This document shows, piece after piece, positions 19,666 through 35,437 of a DNA stretch of 64,000 nt (the first letter of the stretch is position 1; each line of letters opens with the position of its first letter). A program made the position numbers and the translations under genes. This stretch comes from Mycolicibacterium neoaurum VKM Ac-1815D (GTDB lineage: Bacteria > Actinomycetota > Actinomycetes > Mycobacteriales > Mycobacteriaceae), in the NCBI RefSeq assembly GCF_000317305.3, contig NC_023036.2:2790001-2854000 (forward strand), read 5' to 3'. The notes under the pieces are model-generated. The model was not told where the DNA came from, made no database searches, and saw only the letters and a program-made list of their open reading frames with translations.

Positions 19666-19720
19666 CGGTCGATCGTCGACTGCGCCATCGGGCGGGCCGT
19701 GCCGCGATAACGTGCACGGC

Positions 19721-20542
19721 GTGACTGAGCACAGTGAATTCGTAAAGGTCTCCCAGCCGGCACCCGGCGTGGCGTTGGTCACGTTGAACAGGCCCGAGCG
19801 GATGAACTCGATGGCGTTCGACGTCATGGTGCCGCTGCGCGCCGTGCTGGCCGATCTGCACCATGACAATTCGGTCCGGGTGGTCGTGCTGACCGGCGCC
19901 GGCCGGGGATTCTCCTCCGGCGCCGACCACAAGTCCGCCGGCTCCGTGCCCCATGTCGAGGGCCTCACCAGGCCGGCGTTCGCGCTGCGGTCCATGGAGG
20001 TCCTCGACGGGGTTATCCTGGCCTTGCGCCGGCTGCATCAGCCCGTGATCGCCGCGGTCAACGGTGCGGCCATCGGCGGAGGCCTGTGCCTGGCGCTGGC
20101 CTGCGATATCCGAATCGCCGCGGGTGGGGCGTATTTTCGGGCGGCGGGTATCAACAACGGGCTGACGGCCAGCGAGCTGGGATTGTCGTATCTGCTGCCG
20201 CGCGCCATCGGGGCGTCGCGGGCCTTCGAGATCATGCTCACCGGTCGCGATGTCGACGCGGCCGAGGCCGAACGGATCGGGTTGGTGTCCAGTGTGGTCC
20301 CCGATGACGAGCTGTTGGCACGCTGCTTCGAGACCGCGCAGCGGATCGCCGCATTCTCCCGGCCGGGAATCGAGTTGACCAAGCGCACGCTGTGGAGTGG
20401 ACTGGACGCCGGTAGCTTGGAAGGCCATATGCAGGCCGAGGGGCTGGGGCAGCTGTATGTGCGGCTGCTCACCGCCAACTTTGAAGAAGCGGTCGCGGCG
20501 CGCAAAGATAAGCGGTCGGCCGTATTCACCGACGACAGATGA
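19721..20542 (+). CDS. echA12: Enoyl-CoA hydratase/isomerase family protein EchA12
   Basis: 273-residue crotonase-fold protein, very close in pattern to mycobacterial EchA12. The oxyanion-hole segments are GAGRGFSSGADHKSAG and AAVNGAAIGGGLCLALACD, and a catalytic-type Glu is present in GLTASELGLSYLLP. The family hydrates or isomerises enoyl-CoA esters; the exact substrate is unknown. Two GTG starts are possible (19712, 19721); I prefer 19721. It precedes the ABC-F gene by 24 bp in the same direction. Confidence 0.9.
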   Translation: MTEHSEFVKVSQPAPGVALVTLNRPERMNSMAFDVMVPLRAVLADLHHDNSVRVVVLTGAGRGFSSGADHKSAGSVPHVEGLTRPAFALRSMEVLDGVILALRRLHQPVIAAVNGAAIGGGLCLALACDIRIAAGGAYFRAAGINNGLTASELGLSYLLPRAIGASRAFEIMLTGRDVDAAEAERIGLVSSVVPDDELLARCFETAQRIAAFSRPGIELTKRTLWSGLDAGSLEGHMQAEGLGQLYVRLLTANFEEAVAARKDKRSAVFTDDR

Positions 20543-20566
20543 CGACAACCCGAGGAGAGCAGCAGC

Positions 20567-22195
<1,629 letters not shown>

Positions 22196-22196
22196 G

Positions 22197-22214
22197 GCCT
22201 TCTGCAAGGCTTTT
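22197..22214 (+). terminator. Possible intrinsic terminator after the ABC-F gene
   Basis: GCCTT-CTGC-AAGGC forms a perfect 5-bp stem with a 4-nt loop and is followed by TTTT. It begins 2 bp after the ABC-F stop codon. The stem is short, so termination may be partial. Confidence 0.45.
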
Positions 22215-22294
22215 CGTCAATTCACCCCCGCATGCGTTTTACCGGTTCCTAGTCTGGGTACTCGCGCACACGGATCGGGAGTGGGGAGAAATCG

Positions 22295-22486
22295 ATGACT
22301 GAATCCGACAAGTCCCGTGAGCAGGTGCTGTCCGACTTGCGCAGCGCCTACGAGCGCGGCGCGAGTATCCGCTCGCTGGTGGCCCAGACCGGCCGGTCCT
22401 ACGGATCCGTGCACAGCATGCTGCGCGAGTCGGGCACGCGGATGCGCAGCCGGGGCGGACCAAACCATCGCAGGCGCGCCAGCTGA
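22295..22486 (+). CDS. Small helix-turn-helix protein (Rv1473A-type)
   Basis: 63 residues. The central part SIRSLVAQTGRSYGSVHSMLRESG reads as a helix-turn-helix, and the C-terminus is strongly basic (RMRSRGGPNHRRRAS), suiting DNA or RNA binding. The ATG follows a GGGGAGAAATC ribosome-binding site. It corresponds in size and place to Rv1473A of M. tuberculosis. It is convergent with the acnR gene, 15 bp apart. Target unknown. Confidence 0.85.
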   Translation: MTESDKSREQVLSDLRSAYERGASIRSLVAQTGRSYGSVHSMLRESGTRMRSRGGPNHRRRAS

Positions 22487-22501
22487 CCCCTCGGCGATCC
22501 C

Positions 22502-23068
22502 TCAGCCGGGCTGGCGCACCGACTCCTCGACGAGGTCGAGCACCGCGCTGAGGTTCTCGGTGTCCTCGCCGGAGGCCAGTCGGGCGACCAGACCATCGAG
22601 CACGAGGTCCAGATAGGTCTGCAGCACCGCCCCGGGCACATCATCGCGCAGGCGGCCGGCCTGTTTCTGCTTGCGCAGCCGTTCCGTGGTGGCCGCCGAC
22701 AACTCGGCCGACCGCTCCGCCCAGCCCTGATGGAAGGCCGGGTCGTTGCGCAGCTTGCGCGCGATCTCCAGACGCGTCACCAACCAGTCGAACTGATCCG
22801 GCGCGGCCAACAGGTCACGCATCACCTGGATCAGACCCTCGCGCGCGGCCACATCGGCCATCCGCTCGGCATCCTCGCGGGCCAGTTCGAAGAACAGGGT
22901 GTCCTTGTCCTTGAAGTGGTGGAAGATGGCGCCGCGCGACAGCCCGATGGTGTGTTCGAGCCGCCGCACGGTCGCCTTCTCGTAGCCGTACTCGGCGAAA
23001 CAACGCCGAGCGCCGTCGAGGATCTGGCGACGACGCGCCGCCAGATGGTCGTCGGTTACCCGTGGCAC
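22502..23068 (-). CDS. acnR: TetR-family repressor of aconitase (AcnR-like)
   Basis: 188-residue TetR regulator. The N-terminal HTH comprises RRQILDGARRCFAEYGYEKATVRRLEHTIGLSRGAIFHHFKDKDTLF. It lies directly downstream of acn (29-bp gap, same strand), the arrangement of AcnR, the aconitase repressor described in Corynebacterium glutamicum. A sequence matching the published AcnR operator lies upstream of acn (see 25980-25995), supporting the assignment. It is probably co-transcribed with acn, giving negative feedback. Equivalent to Rv1474c. Confidence 0.88.
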   Translation of the reverse strand: MPRVTDDHLAARRRQILDGARRCFAEYGYEKATVRRLEHTIGLSRGAIFHHFKDKDTLFFELAREDAERMADVAAREGLIQVMRDLLAAPDQFDWLVTRLEIARKLRNDPAFHQGWAERSAELSAATTERLRKQKQAGRLRDDVPGAVLQTYLDLVLDGLVARLASGEDTENLSAVLDLVEESVRQPG

Positions 23069-23097
23069 GGGTGATTCCCGCTACTTCTTCCGATCTC

Positions 23098-25932
<2,835 letters not shown>

Positions 25933-25979
25933 TTAGATCCTGCCGGCGACGGGCTGTGTCGGCGGCATGCTGACCCTAA

Positions 25980-25995
25980 CAGTACGCTTGTCCTG
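25980..25995 (-). promoter_or_regulatory. AcnR operator upstream of acn
   Basis: On the minus strand the sequence reads CAGGACAAGCGTACTG, matching at every fixed position the AcnR operator consensus CAGNACNNNCGTACTG known from C. glutamicum, as I recall it. It lies about 60 bp upstream of the acn start, suitable for promoter occlusion. The AcnR gene is next to acn, so autoregulation of the acn-acnR unit is likely. Confidence 0.75.
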
Positions 25996-26129
25996 CAAGG
26001 CGGGGAGGGTCGGGTCCAGTCTTGTCCAGTACTCGGCTCGATGCGAGCCCGTCGGGCAGAATTTCTCCCCACACGCCGACCGGTGAGTCGGATGTTCGGG
26101 CCCCGGATGCGCGGCGGTACGGTGCGGTG

Positions 26130-26663
26130 GTGACCGGACCGCACGTTGTGCCACACCTTCCCGCTTACATCCCGCCGGGGATCGACATGAACCTGGTCAA
26201 GGATCAGGTGCGCGACGGCGGCGTCAGCGCTCCGGCCGGAGCCGATATCGCCGGTCTGCGCGAGGTGGTCTCGACGGCCAAGGCCGAGGGGATCGACCTC
26301 AAGATCGTGGTGATCGACCAGAACCCGCCCATCGATACCCCGTTGCGCGATATCGCCACCGAGGTGGGTCAGGACTTCCCGGGATCGACCGTGCTGGCCA
26401 TCAGCCCGTTCTATGCGGGTACCTACAGTCAGGAATTCGACAGGGTCACCCTCGAGGCGGGTCAGGACCTCGCGAAAACGGGCGATCCCGTCCAATCTTC
26501 GAAGAATTTCGTCACTGAGTTGCAGACCCCGGACTTTCCCTGGACGCCGTTTACCGCAGTACTTGTGCTGGCCGTTGCCGCAGCCGCGGTTTTGACCCGT
26601 GTAATGCAGGTTCGTGCCAAGAGGGCCGTTGCTGACACGGCACCTCCTCCGTCGGCGGAGTAA
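26130..26663 (+). CDS. Conserved mycobacterial membrane protein (Rv1476-type)
   Basis: About 177 residues. The bulk is a soluble domain (KIVVIDQNPPIDTPLRDIATEVGQDF, SPFYAGTYSQEFDRVTLEAGQDLAKTG), followed by one transmembrane helix near the C-terminus (FTAVLVLAVAAAAVLTRV) and a short basic tail. This is a tail-anchored-like layout with the large part N-terminal. The GTG at 26130 is chosen because MTGPHVVPHLPAYIPPGID resembles the start of mycobacterial homologues; GTG at 26127 is equally possible. It precedes ripA in mycobacteria, suggesting a cell-envelope role, but the function is not known. Confidence 0.8.
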   Translation: MTGPHVVPHLPAYIPPGIDMNLVKDQVRDGGVSAPAGADIAGLREVVSTAKAEGIDLKIVVIDQNPPIDTPLRDIATEVGQDFPGSTVLAISPFYAGTYSQEFDRVTLEAGQDLAKTGDPVQSSKNFVTELQTPDFPWTPFTAVLVLAVAAAAVLTRVMQVRAKRAVADTAPPPSAE

Positions 26664-26717
26664 ACGCCGCAACCCCTTTCTCGAATTCGAATATCACTAT
26701 TCGATAACGCCGTTTCC

Positions 26718-26741
26718 AATTACATTCATGTAATTTGTGAC
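26718..26741. promoter_or_regulatory. Palindromic candidate operator upstream of ripA
   Basis: AATTACATTCATGTAATT (26718-26735) is an inverted repeat with perfect 8-bp arms and a 2-nt centre, immediately followed by TGTGAC (26736-26741). TGTGAC recurs at 26763-26768 and 26809-26814, all within the AT-rich 211-bp ripA leader. TGTGAC is the complement of GTCACA, the half-site reported for the response regulator MtrA, which controls ripA in M. tuberculosis. The assignment is a hypothesis. Confidence 0.45.
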
Positions 26742-26874
26742 TAAAGTTTCTTTAGGGCGTGATGTGACGTACGGTGCAAACAGTGTTTGGTGTTGCAGCT
26801 GTGGTTGATGTGACTGCTGACACTCAGCCGCAGTGCCGTGTAGTCCGCGTTGAGCCCTAGGAGACCTGAGTCCC

Positions 26875-28329
26875 ATGAGACGCACCCCAGGCGCCTCCGC
26901 GTCCCGTTTCTACGGACGGATCTGCGCAGTCCCGGTGACCGTCGGCCTGTTGTGCGCCGGCGTTCTGCCCGACGGCCCGATCGCCGCACCGATCGCGATC
27001 GCCGATCCGGCCAAACCCGAGGGCATCGCCGCCTTGGTGGCCGCCGTCGCCGACGCCAACCAGAAGCTGCAGGATCTCGGTGCCGCCGTGCAGCTCCAGC
27101 AGGAGAGCGTCAACAAGGCGCTGCTCGACGTGCAGAACGCACGCGACAACGCCGCCGCCGCGGCCGCCGAGGTGGAGGCCAGTCGGCGCGGTGTCGACGA
27201 TGCCAACACCGCCATCGCCGATGCGCAGCGCCGTGTCGACACCTACGCGGTGGCCGCCTACGTCAACGGTCCGTCGGCCTCCTATCTGACCGCCACCGAT
27301 CCCGAAGCCGCATTGCAGACCGCCGCCGCCGGCCAGGCGCTGGCCGTCAACTCCCAGCAGGTCATGGGCGATCTGCAGAAGGCGCGCACCGAGCAGGTCA
27401 ACCGCGAGTCCGCGGCCAGGCTGGCCAAACAGAACGCCGACAAGGCCGCCGCCGACGCGCAGTCCAGTCAGGACGCCGCCGTGGCCAGCTTGACCCAGGC
27501 GCAGCAGACATTCGGGTCCCAGCAGGGTGAGCTCGACCGGCTGACCGCCGAACGTGCTGCCGCACAAGCGAAGCTGGACGCCGCGCGCCCGCTGGCGGCC
27601 CCCTCGGCGCCGGCCGCGACGGCACCGGCCGGACGGGCCCCGGGTACACCCGGTCCGGCCGCGCCCGGCGCCACTGCGGACTGGGATCGGGCCCCCGGCG
27701 GAGCCCCGGCCCCGGCGCAGGCCAGCCAGTGGGATCTGACGCTGCCCGCGATTCCCAGCGCCTTCGTCAGCGGTGATCCCATCGCCATCATCAACGCGAT
27801 CCTGGGCATCATGCAGACATCGGCCCAACTGACCGCCGACATGGGGCGCAACTTCCTGCAGAAGCTCGGCATCCTGCCCACCCCGACCGGTTTCACCAAC
27901 AACGGGGCCATTCCCCGGGTGAACGGCCAGGCGGCGTCGGAGTACGTCATCAAGCGGGGGATGTCGCAGATCGGTGTGCCGTACTCCTGGGGTGGCGGCA
28001 ATGCCGCAGGCAAGAGCAACGGTATCGACGGAGGCGCAGGGACAGTCGGTTTCGACTGCTCGGGTCTGGTGCTCTACGCCTTCGCCGGCGTTGGTATCAA
28101 GCTGCCGCACTACTCCGGCGCGCAGTACGACATGGGCCGCAAGATCCCGACCTCGCAGATGCGCCGCGGCGACGTCCTGTTCTGGGGTCCCGGCGGCAGT
28201 CAGCACGTCGCGATCTACCTGGGCAACAACCAGATGCTCGAAGCCCCCTACACCGGTTCGACCGTCAAGATCTCGCCGGTGCGCACCAGCGGGATGACCC
28301 CGTACGCCGTCCGTTACATCGAGTACTAG
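26875..28329 (+). CDS. ripA: Peptidoglycan endopeptidase RipA
   Basis: 484-residue secreted NlpC/P60 endopeptidase that cuts the stem peptide of peptidoglycan for septum splitting. Residues 1-44 form a signal peptide ending near AIADP. Residues ~45-235 are an alpha-helical coiled-coil autoinhibitory region rich in Ala/Gln. A Pro/Ala/Gly linker follows (~240-290), then the catalytic domain (~345-484). The catalytic residues are Cys395 (FDCSGL), His444 (GSQHVAIY) and Glu456, with the same spacing as Cys383/His432/Glu444 of M. tuberculosis RipA. ATG with a CTAGGAGACC ribosome-binding site. Followed by ripB 25 bp downstream. Confidence 0.95.
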   Translation: MRRTPGASASRFYGRICAVPVTVGLLCAGVLPDGPIAAPIAIADPAKPEGIAALVAAVADANQKLQDLGAAVQLQQESVNKALLDVQNARDNAAAAAAEVEASRRGVDDANTAIADAQRRVDTYAVAAYVNGPSASYLTATDPEAALQTAAAGQALAVNSQQVMGDLQKARTEQVNRESAARLAKQNADKAAADAQSSQDAAVASLTQAQQTFGSQQGELDRLTAERAAAQAKLDAARPLAAPSAPAATAPAGRAPGTPGPAAPGATADWDRAPGGAPAPAQASQWDLTLPAIPSAFVSGDPIAIINAILGIMQTSAQLTADMGRNFLQKLGILPTPTGFTNNGAIPRVNGQAASEYVIKRGMSQIGVPYSWGGGNAAGKSNGIDGGAGTVGFDCSGLVLYAFAGVGIKLPHYSGAQYDMGRKIPTSQMRRGDVLFWGPGGSQHVAIYLGNNQMLEAPYTGSTVKISPVRTSGMTPYAVRYIEY

Positions 28330-28354
28330 AAGCACTGACTACGTAGGGAATTCC

Positions 28355-29068
28355 TTGAACTCCACACGCTTTCGTACATTGACCCGGGTGCTGGCAGCAC
28401 TGGCGGTGGCCGCCGCGATGGCCATCGGTGCCGCCGCACCCGCCACCGCCGACCCCGGCGAGTGGGACCCGACGCTGCCCGCGCGGCCGAGCTCGGGTGC
28501 CCCCGGTGACCCGGTGGCCATCGCCAACGCCTCCTTCCAGGTCAGCAAGATCGCGCTGGAGACCACCCAGAGCCTCGGCTCGAAGTTCCTGCAGTCCATC
28601 GGCCTGGCACCAGCGCCGGCCGCGTCGACTGGCGGCCTGCTGCCCGGCGCCCGGGTGCGCGGCCCGCAGGCCATCGAGTACGTCATCCGCCGTGGCGGTT
28701 CCCAGATCGGCGTTCCGTACTCGTGGGGTGGGGGCACCCTGACCGGTCCCGGCCCCGGTGTCGACTACGACGACGGCAAGATCGGTTACGACTGCTCGGG
28801 CTTCACCCGGTACGCGTTCGCCGGTGTCGGTGTGCAGATCCCCAAGTACTCCGGCGATCAGTACACCTCGGGTGGTCGCGCCGTCTCCCCGTCGCAGGCC
28901 AAACGCGGCGACCTGATCTTCTGGGGCCCGGGCGGCAGCCAGCACGTGGCCATCTATCTGGGTGGCGGCAAGATGCTGGAGGCCTCCGGTTCGGCAGGCA
29001 AGGTGACCGTCAGCCCGCTGCGCACCGCGGGGATGTCCCCGCACCTGGTTCGCGTCATCGAGTCCTGA
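28355..29068 (+). CDS. ripB: Peptidoglycan endopeptidase RipB
   Basis: About 237 residues, a shorter NlpC/P60 enzyme without the RipA coiled coil. An N-terminal signal peptide (residues ~8-32, ending ATADPGEW) precedes the catalytic domain with Cys147 in YDCSGF and the His in GSQHVAIYLG. The start is a TTG at 28355 with a TAGGGAA ribosome-binding site 5 nt upstream; no ATG or GTG gives a complete signal peptide. It shares domain order and the WDPTLPA segment with RipA. Equivalent to Rv1478. Confidence 0.92.
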   Translation: MNSTRFRTLTRVLAALAVAAAMAIGAAAPATADPGEWDPTLPARPSSGAPGDPVAIANASFQVSKIALETTQSLGSKFLQSIGLAPAPAASTGGLLPGARVRGPQAIEYVIRRGGSQIGVPYSWGGGTLTGPGPGVDYDDGKIGYDCSGFTRYAFAGVGVQIPKYSGDQYTSGGRAVSPSQAKRGDLIFWGPGGSQHVAIYLGGGKMLEASGSAGKVTVSPLRTAGMSPHLVRVIES

Positions 29069-29205
29069 GCCCACGGCACGCCGGGCGGGCGACGTCGACG
29101 GATTCCGGACTGCCTGGAATAGTTGACGGCGGACGCCCGGCCAGCTCGGCGGTCGCCACCGAAGTCCAGCGAGTTTGTTGCAGATCGACCGTGGGAGGAA
29201 GCTAG

Positions 29206-30338
<1,133 letters not shown>

Positions 30339-30342
<4 letters not shown>

Positions 30343-31289
30343 CGGGGACCGGCAGGCGCGCGGTCGACCTGCCCTCGCTCAAGCGCGGCGAGATCCGCGA
30401 CCCCGCACTGAGTGCGGCGCTGCGCAAACTCGAGCTCACGGTGCGCCGCAAGCTCGACGGTGTCCTGCACGGTGATCATCTCGGTCTGATCCCGGGTCCC
30501 GGCTCAGAGCCGGGGGAGTCCCGGATGTATCAGCCCGGCGATGATGTCCGCCGGATGGACTGGTCGGTCACCGCTCGCACCACCCACCCCCACGTGCGGC
30601 AGATGATCGCCGACCGCGAGCTGGAAACCTGGTTGGTCGTGGACGTCTCGTCCAGCCTGGACTTCGGCACCACCGGCTGTGAGAAGCGGGATCTCGCGGT
30701 CGCCGCGGCGGCGGCCATCACCTTCCTCAACAGCGGGGGTGGCAACCGCATCGGGGCGGTGATCTCCAACGGCGAGACGATGAAACGGGTGCCCGCGCTG
30801 TCGGGTCGACTGCACGAGCAGGAGTTGTTGCGCGCCATAGCGACAACGCCGCAGGCGCCGCTGGGTGTGCGCGGTGACCTGGCCGGTGCCATCGACGCGC
30901 TGCGCCGCCCGGAGCGCCGGCGGGGGATGGCCGTCATCATCAGTGACTTCCTCGGACCCATCGACTGGATGCGGCCGCTGCGGGCCATCGCGGGCCGCCA
31001 TGAGGTGCTGGGCATCGAGATCATCGATCCCCGCGATGTCGAGCTACCCGATGTCGGCGATGTAGTCCTGCAGGACACCGAGTCCGGGGTGACCCGCGAA
31101 TTCACCATCGACGAGAAGCTGCGCGATGATTTCGCGAGGGCCTCGGCCGCTCACCGCGCCGAGGTCGCCCGCACCCTGCGGCGCTGCGATGCGCCGCTGC
31201 TCACCTTGCGCACCGACCGGGACTGGATTGCCGACGTGGTGCGCTTCGTCGCGGACCGGCGCCGGGGTGCCATGGCGGGTGGGCGATGA
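30339..31289 (+). CDS. DUF58 domain protein (Rv1480-type)
   Basis: 316-residue DUF58 protein, the usual partner of MoxR. The family signature GDDVRRMDWSVTARTTHPHVRQMIADRE (residues ~65-92) is intact, followed by a VWA-like fold (WLVVDVSSSLDFG) with a DxSxS-type metal site. It has no transmembrane segment. GTG start overlaps the moxR1 stop. Its own stop codon falls inside the first copy of a 33-bp tandem repeat and overlaps the start of a micro-ORF encoded by the repeats. Confidence 0.9.
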
Positions 31290-31391
31290 GCGCTTGCGCG
31301 AAGAGCAGACAAGCCCCGATGAGCGCTTGCGCGAAGAGCAGACAAGCCCCGATGAGCGCTTGCGCGAAGAGCAGACAAGCCCCGATGAGCG
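31285..31391 (+). repeat. 33-bp tandem repeat, three full copies plus 8 bp (MIRU-like)
   Basis: Three identical 33-bp units (31285-31317, 31318-31350, 31351-31383), then the first 8 bases of a fourth. Each unit starts GATGAGCGCTTGCGCG and ends ACAAGCCCC. Unit length is a multiple of three, so copy number changes do not shift the frames that run through it. It lies between two coupled operon genes, the location described for mycobacterial interspersed repetitive units (MIRUs). Perfect identity of the copies suggests recent expansion or ongoing slippage. Confidence 0.95.
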
Positions 31392-31432
31392 TGGTTGGGG
31401 CAATCGATACCGAAATGACTAGGCACACATGA
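31286..31432 (+). CDS. Micro-ORF made of 11-residue repeats, coupled at both ends
   Basis: 48 codons: [11 protein letters not shown] three times, then [15 protein letters not shown]. The ATG at 31286 overlaps the stop of the DUF58 gene by ATGA. Its TGA at 31430-31432 overlaps the ATG of the VWA gene, again by ATGA. Thus it exactly fills the gap between two operon genes and could carry ribosomes across the repeat to keep the two genes coupled. There is no ribosome-binding site of its own beyond the coupling. Whether a stable peptide is made is unknown; I recognise no family. Confidence 0.55.
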   Translation: MSACAKSRQAPMSACAKSRQAPMSACAKSRQAPMSVVGAIDTEMTRHT

Positions 31433-32436
31433 CATTGCCATTGCTCGGGCCGATGAGCCTGTCGGGTTTCGAACACAAATGGTTCTTTCTGTTCCTGCTC
31501 GCGGTGCTGGGGCTCGTCGTCCTCTACATCGTGGTGCAGCGGGCGCGGAAACAGCGGATCCTGCGATTCGCCAATATGGAACTGCTGGAGCGGGTGGCGC
31601 CCAAGCAGCCGAGCCGGTGGCGCCATCTACCCGCCATCCTGCTCATCGCCGCGCTGACCCTGCTGACCGTCGCGATGGCCGGACCGACCAATGACGTACG
31701 CATCCCGCGTAACCGTGCCGTCGTCATGCTCGTCATCGACGTCTCGCAGTCCATGCGGGCCACCGACGTGGCGCCCAGCCGGCTCGTCGCCGCCCAGGAG
31801 GCGGCCAAGCAGTTCGCCGATCAGCTGACACCCGGGATCAACCTCGGCCTCATCGCCTATGCAGGTACCGCCACGGTCCTGGTGTCCCCGACGACCAATC
31901 GGGAGGCCACCAAGAACGGGATCGACAAGCTGCAGCTGGCCGATCGCACCGCCACCGGCGAGGGCATCTTCACCGCCCTGCAGGCCATCGCCACCGTCGG
32001 CGCGGTGATCGGCGGCGGTGACGAGCCCCCGCCCGCGCGCATCGTGCTGATGTCCGACGGCAAGGAGACGGTGCCGTCGAATCCGGACAACCCCAAGGGC
32101 GCCTATACCGCCGCGCGCACCGCCAAGGACCAGGGTGTGCCGATCTCGACGGTGTCCTTCGGCACGCCGTACGGGTATGTCGAGATCAACGAACAGCGGC
32201 AGCCGGTGCCGGTCGACGACGAGATGCTGGCCAAGATCGCCGAACTCTCCGGGGGCGAGGCCTTCACCGCCTCCAGCCTGGAACAGCTCAAGGCGGTGTT
32301 CAGCTCCCTTCAGGAGCAGATCGGCTACGAGACCATGAAGGGCGATGCCAGTGTCGGCTGGCTGCGTCTGGGCGCACTGGTGCTCGCGCTGGCGGCGCTG
32401 GCTGCGCTGCTGATCAACCGCCGCCTGCCCGGCTAG
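31429..32436 (+). CDS. VWA domain membrane protein (BatA-like, Rv1481-type)
   Basis: 335 residues. Two N-terminal transmembrane helices ([37 protein letters not shown]), a von Willebrand factor A domain (~95-290) with the metal-ion site D-x-S-x-S in [13 protein letters not shown], and a C-terminal helix ([16 protein letters not shown]). The VWA domain should face the outside of the membrane. Together with MoxR1 and DUF58 it forms a putative chaperone or envelope-assembly system. The start overlaps the micro-ORF stop. The stop overlaps the convergent reductase gene by 4 bp. Confidence 0.9.
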   Translation: MTLPLLGPMSLSGFEHKWFFLFLLAVLGLVVLYIVVQRARKQRILRFANMELLERVAPKQPSRWRHLPAILLIAALTLLTVAMAGPTNDVRIPRNRAVVMLVIDVSQSMRATDVAPSRLVAAQEAAKQFADQLTPGINLGLIAYAGTATVLVSPTTNREATKNGIDKLQLADRTATGEGIFTALQAIATVGAVIGGGDEPPPARIVLMSDGKETVPSNPDNPKGAYTAARTAKDQGVPISTVSFGTPYGYVEINEQRQPVPVDDEMLAKIAELSGGEAFTASSLEQLKAVFSSLQEQIGYETMKGDASVGWLRLGALVLALAALAALLINRRLPG

Positions 32437-33509
32437 TAACGGGCGGTGCCCGCCGACAGCGGCGGGTACTCACCCGAGCGGTGACCGTCGACCGTTGCGC
32501 CGGCGAACTGCAGCGCGGCCAGTAGATCCGGTTCCACCGCCGGCCGCAGACCGGGATCGGACACCGCGTCCAGCCGCTGCAGCTGTGCCTGCGCCAGCTC
32601 GATATCGAGCCCGGCCAGGTTGGTCTGCAGATGGTCGAGTCGGCGTGCACCGAGGATCGGCACGACGGTCCCGGGCCGGGCACGCAGCCAGGCCAGCGCG
32701 ACGGCGGCCGAGGTGGTGCCCAGTTGGTCGGCGATCTCGCCGACCGCCTCGATGACGTCGAACTCGTCCTCGGTCGGCCCGCCGACGAAGGCGGCGCGGG
32801 CCGAGTCGTGAACCTGCGCCCCGCGGCGGTACTTGCCGGACAGGAAGCCGTTCTGCAGTGGGCTCCATGGCACCAGCGCCAGGCCCTGGTCGAGTGCGAG
32901 CGGCGCCACCTCGGCCTCGACACCGCGGTTGAGCAGTGAATAGCCGATCTGCAGGGCCACCAGCGGCGTCCAGCCCTGCAGCAGTGCCCGCGTCTGGGCT
33001 TGCGCGGTCACCCAGGCCGGGATGTTGGAGAACCCCACATACCGGATCTTGCCCGCGCGAACGAGATCGTCGAGGGTGCGCATGGTCTCTTCGATCGGGG
33101 TGTGCCGGTCCCAGTTGTGCAACCAGTACAGGTCGATGTGATCGGTGCGCAGCCTGCGCATGCTCTCCTCGAGCTGGGCGATGATCGAGCGTCTGCCCGC
33201 ACCGCCACCGTTGGGGTCGCCGGGGAACATGTTCGTGAAGAACTTGGTGGCCAGAATGACACGATCGCGTCGATTCGGGTGAGCGGCGAAGTAGTCACCG
33301 AGGATCTTCTCGGAGTGTCCGTTGGTGTAGAAGTTGGCGGTGTCGATGAAGTTTCCGCCGTGGTCGAGATAGCTCGAGATGATCGCCGAGGCCTCGTCGG
33401 GGCTGCAGCCGGCGCCGCCGGCGTCTTCGCCGAAGGTCATGGCGCCCAAGGCGAATGGGCTGACACGGAGGCCGGAACGGCCGAGGGTGACGTAATGGTC
33501 GAGCGACAT
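32433..33509 (-). CDS. Aldo/keto reductase
   Basis: 358-residue NADPH-dependent aldo/keto reductase. The catalytic Asp and Tyr are in [14 protein letters not shown], Lys in ATKFF and His in YWLHNWD. The phosphate-binding end is [16 protein letters not shown]. The substrate is not predictable. Its start is divergent from an AraC-type regulator across 142 bp, so the pair probably forms an inducible unit. It occupies the place between the MoxR operon and fabG1 where M. tuberculosis has Rv1482c, so it is likely a lineage-specific replacement. Confidence 0.9.
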   Translation of the reverse strand: MSLDHYVTLGRSGLRVSPFALGAMTFGEDAGGAGCSPDEASAIISSYLDHGGNFIDTANFYTNGHSEKILGDYFAAHPNRRDRVILATKFFTNMFPGDPNGGGAGRRSIIAQLEESMRRLRTDHIDLYWLHNWDRHTPIEETMRTLDDLVRAGKIRYVGFSNIPAWVTAQAQTRALLQGWTPLVALQIGYSLLNRGVEAEVAPLALDQGLALVPWSPLQNGFLSGKYRRGAQVHDSARAAFVGGPTEDEFDVIEAVGEIADQLGTTSAAVALAWLRARPGTVVPILGARRLDHLQTNLAGLDIELAQAQLQRLDAVSDPGLRPAVEPDLLAALQFAGATVDGHRSGEYPPLSAGTARY

Positions 33510-33651
33510 CGGATGTCTCCTTGATCGGGCTGGTGGTTACTCGTTTCATGCAACCGTGGCGGCCGGGTCCAGCGGTAGGCCGATCCGATCTGATTCCTGC
33601 CTGATCCGCTCAACGATGGATGAATCGTGCTGTTCGTGATTCGCTGAGCAC

Positions 33652-35396
<1,745 letters not shown>

Positions 35397-35437
35397 ACCC
35401 ACCGCCGCGGCAGCGCCACGAGAAAGGAAACCAGGAC

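Noticed and set aside
31285..31391. 33-bp repeats as a small CRISPR array
   Set aside because: The units are directly adjacent with no spacers, there are only three, and no cas genes are nearby.
31201..31626. Minus-strand frame with hydrophobic repeats ([11 protein letters not shown]) across the tandem repeat
   Set aside because: It is antisense to two operon genes. The hydrophobicity results from the complement of the repeat, and there is no start signal.
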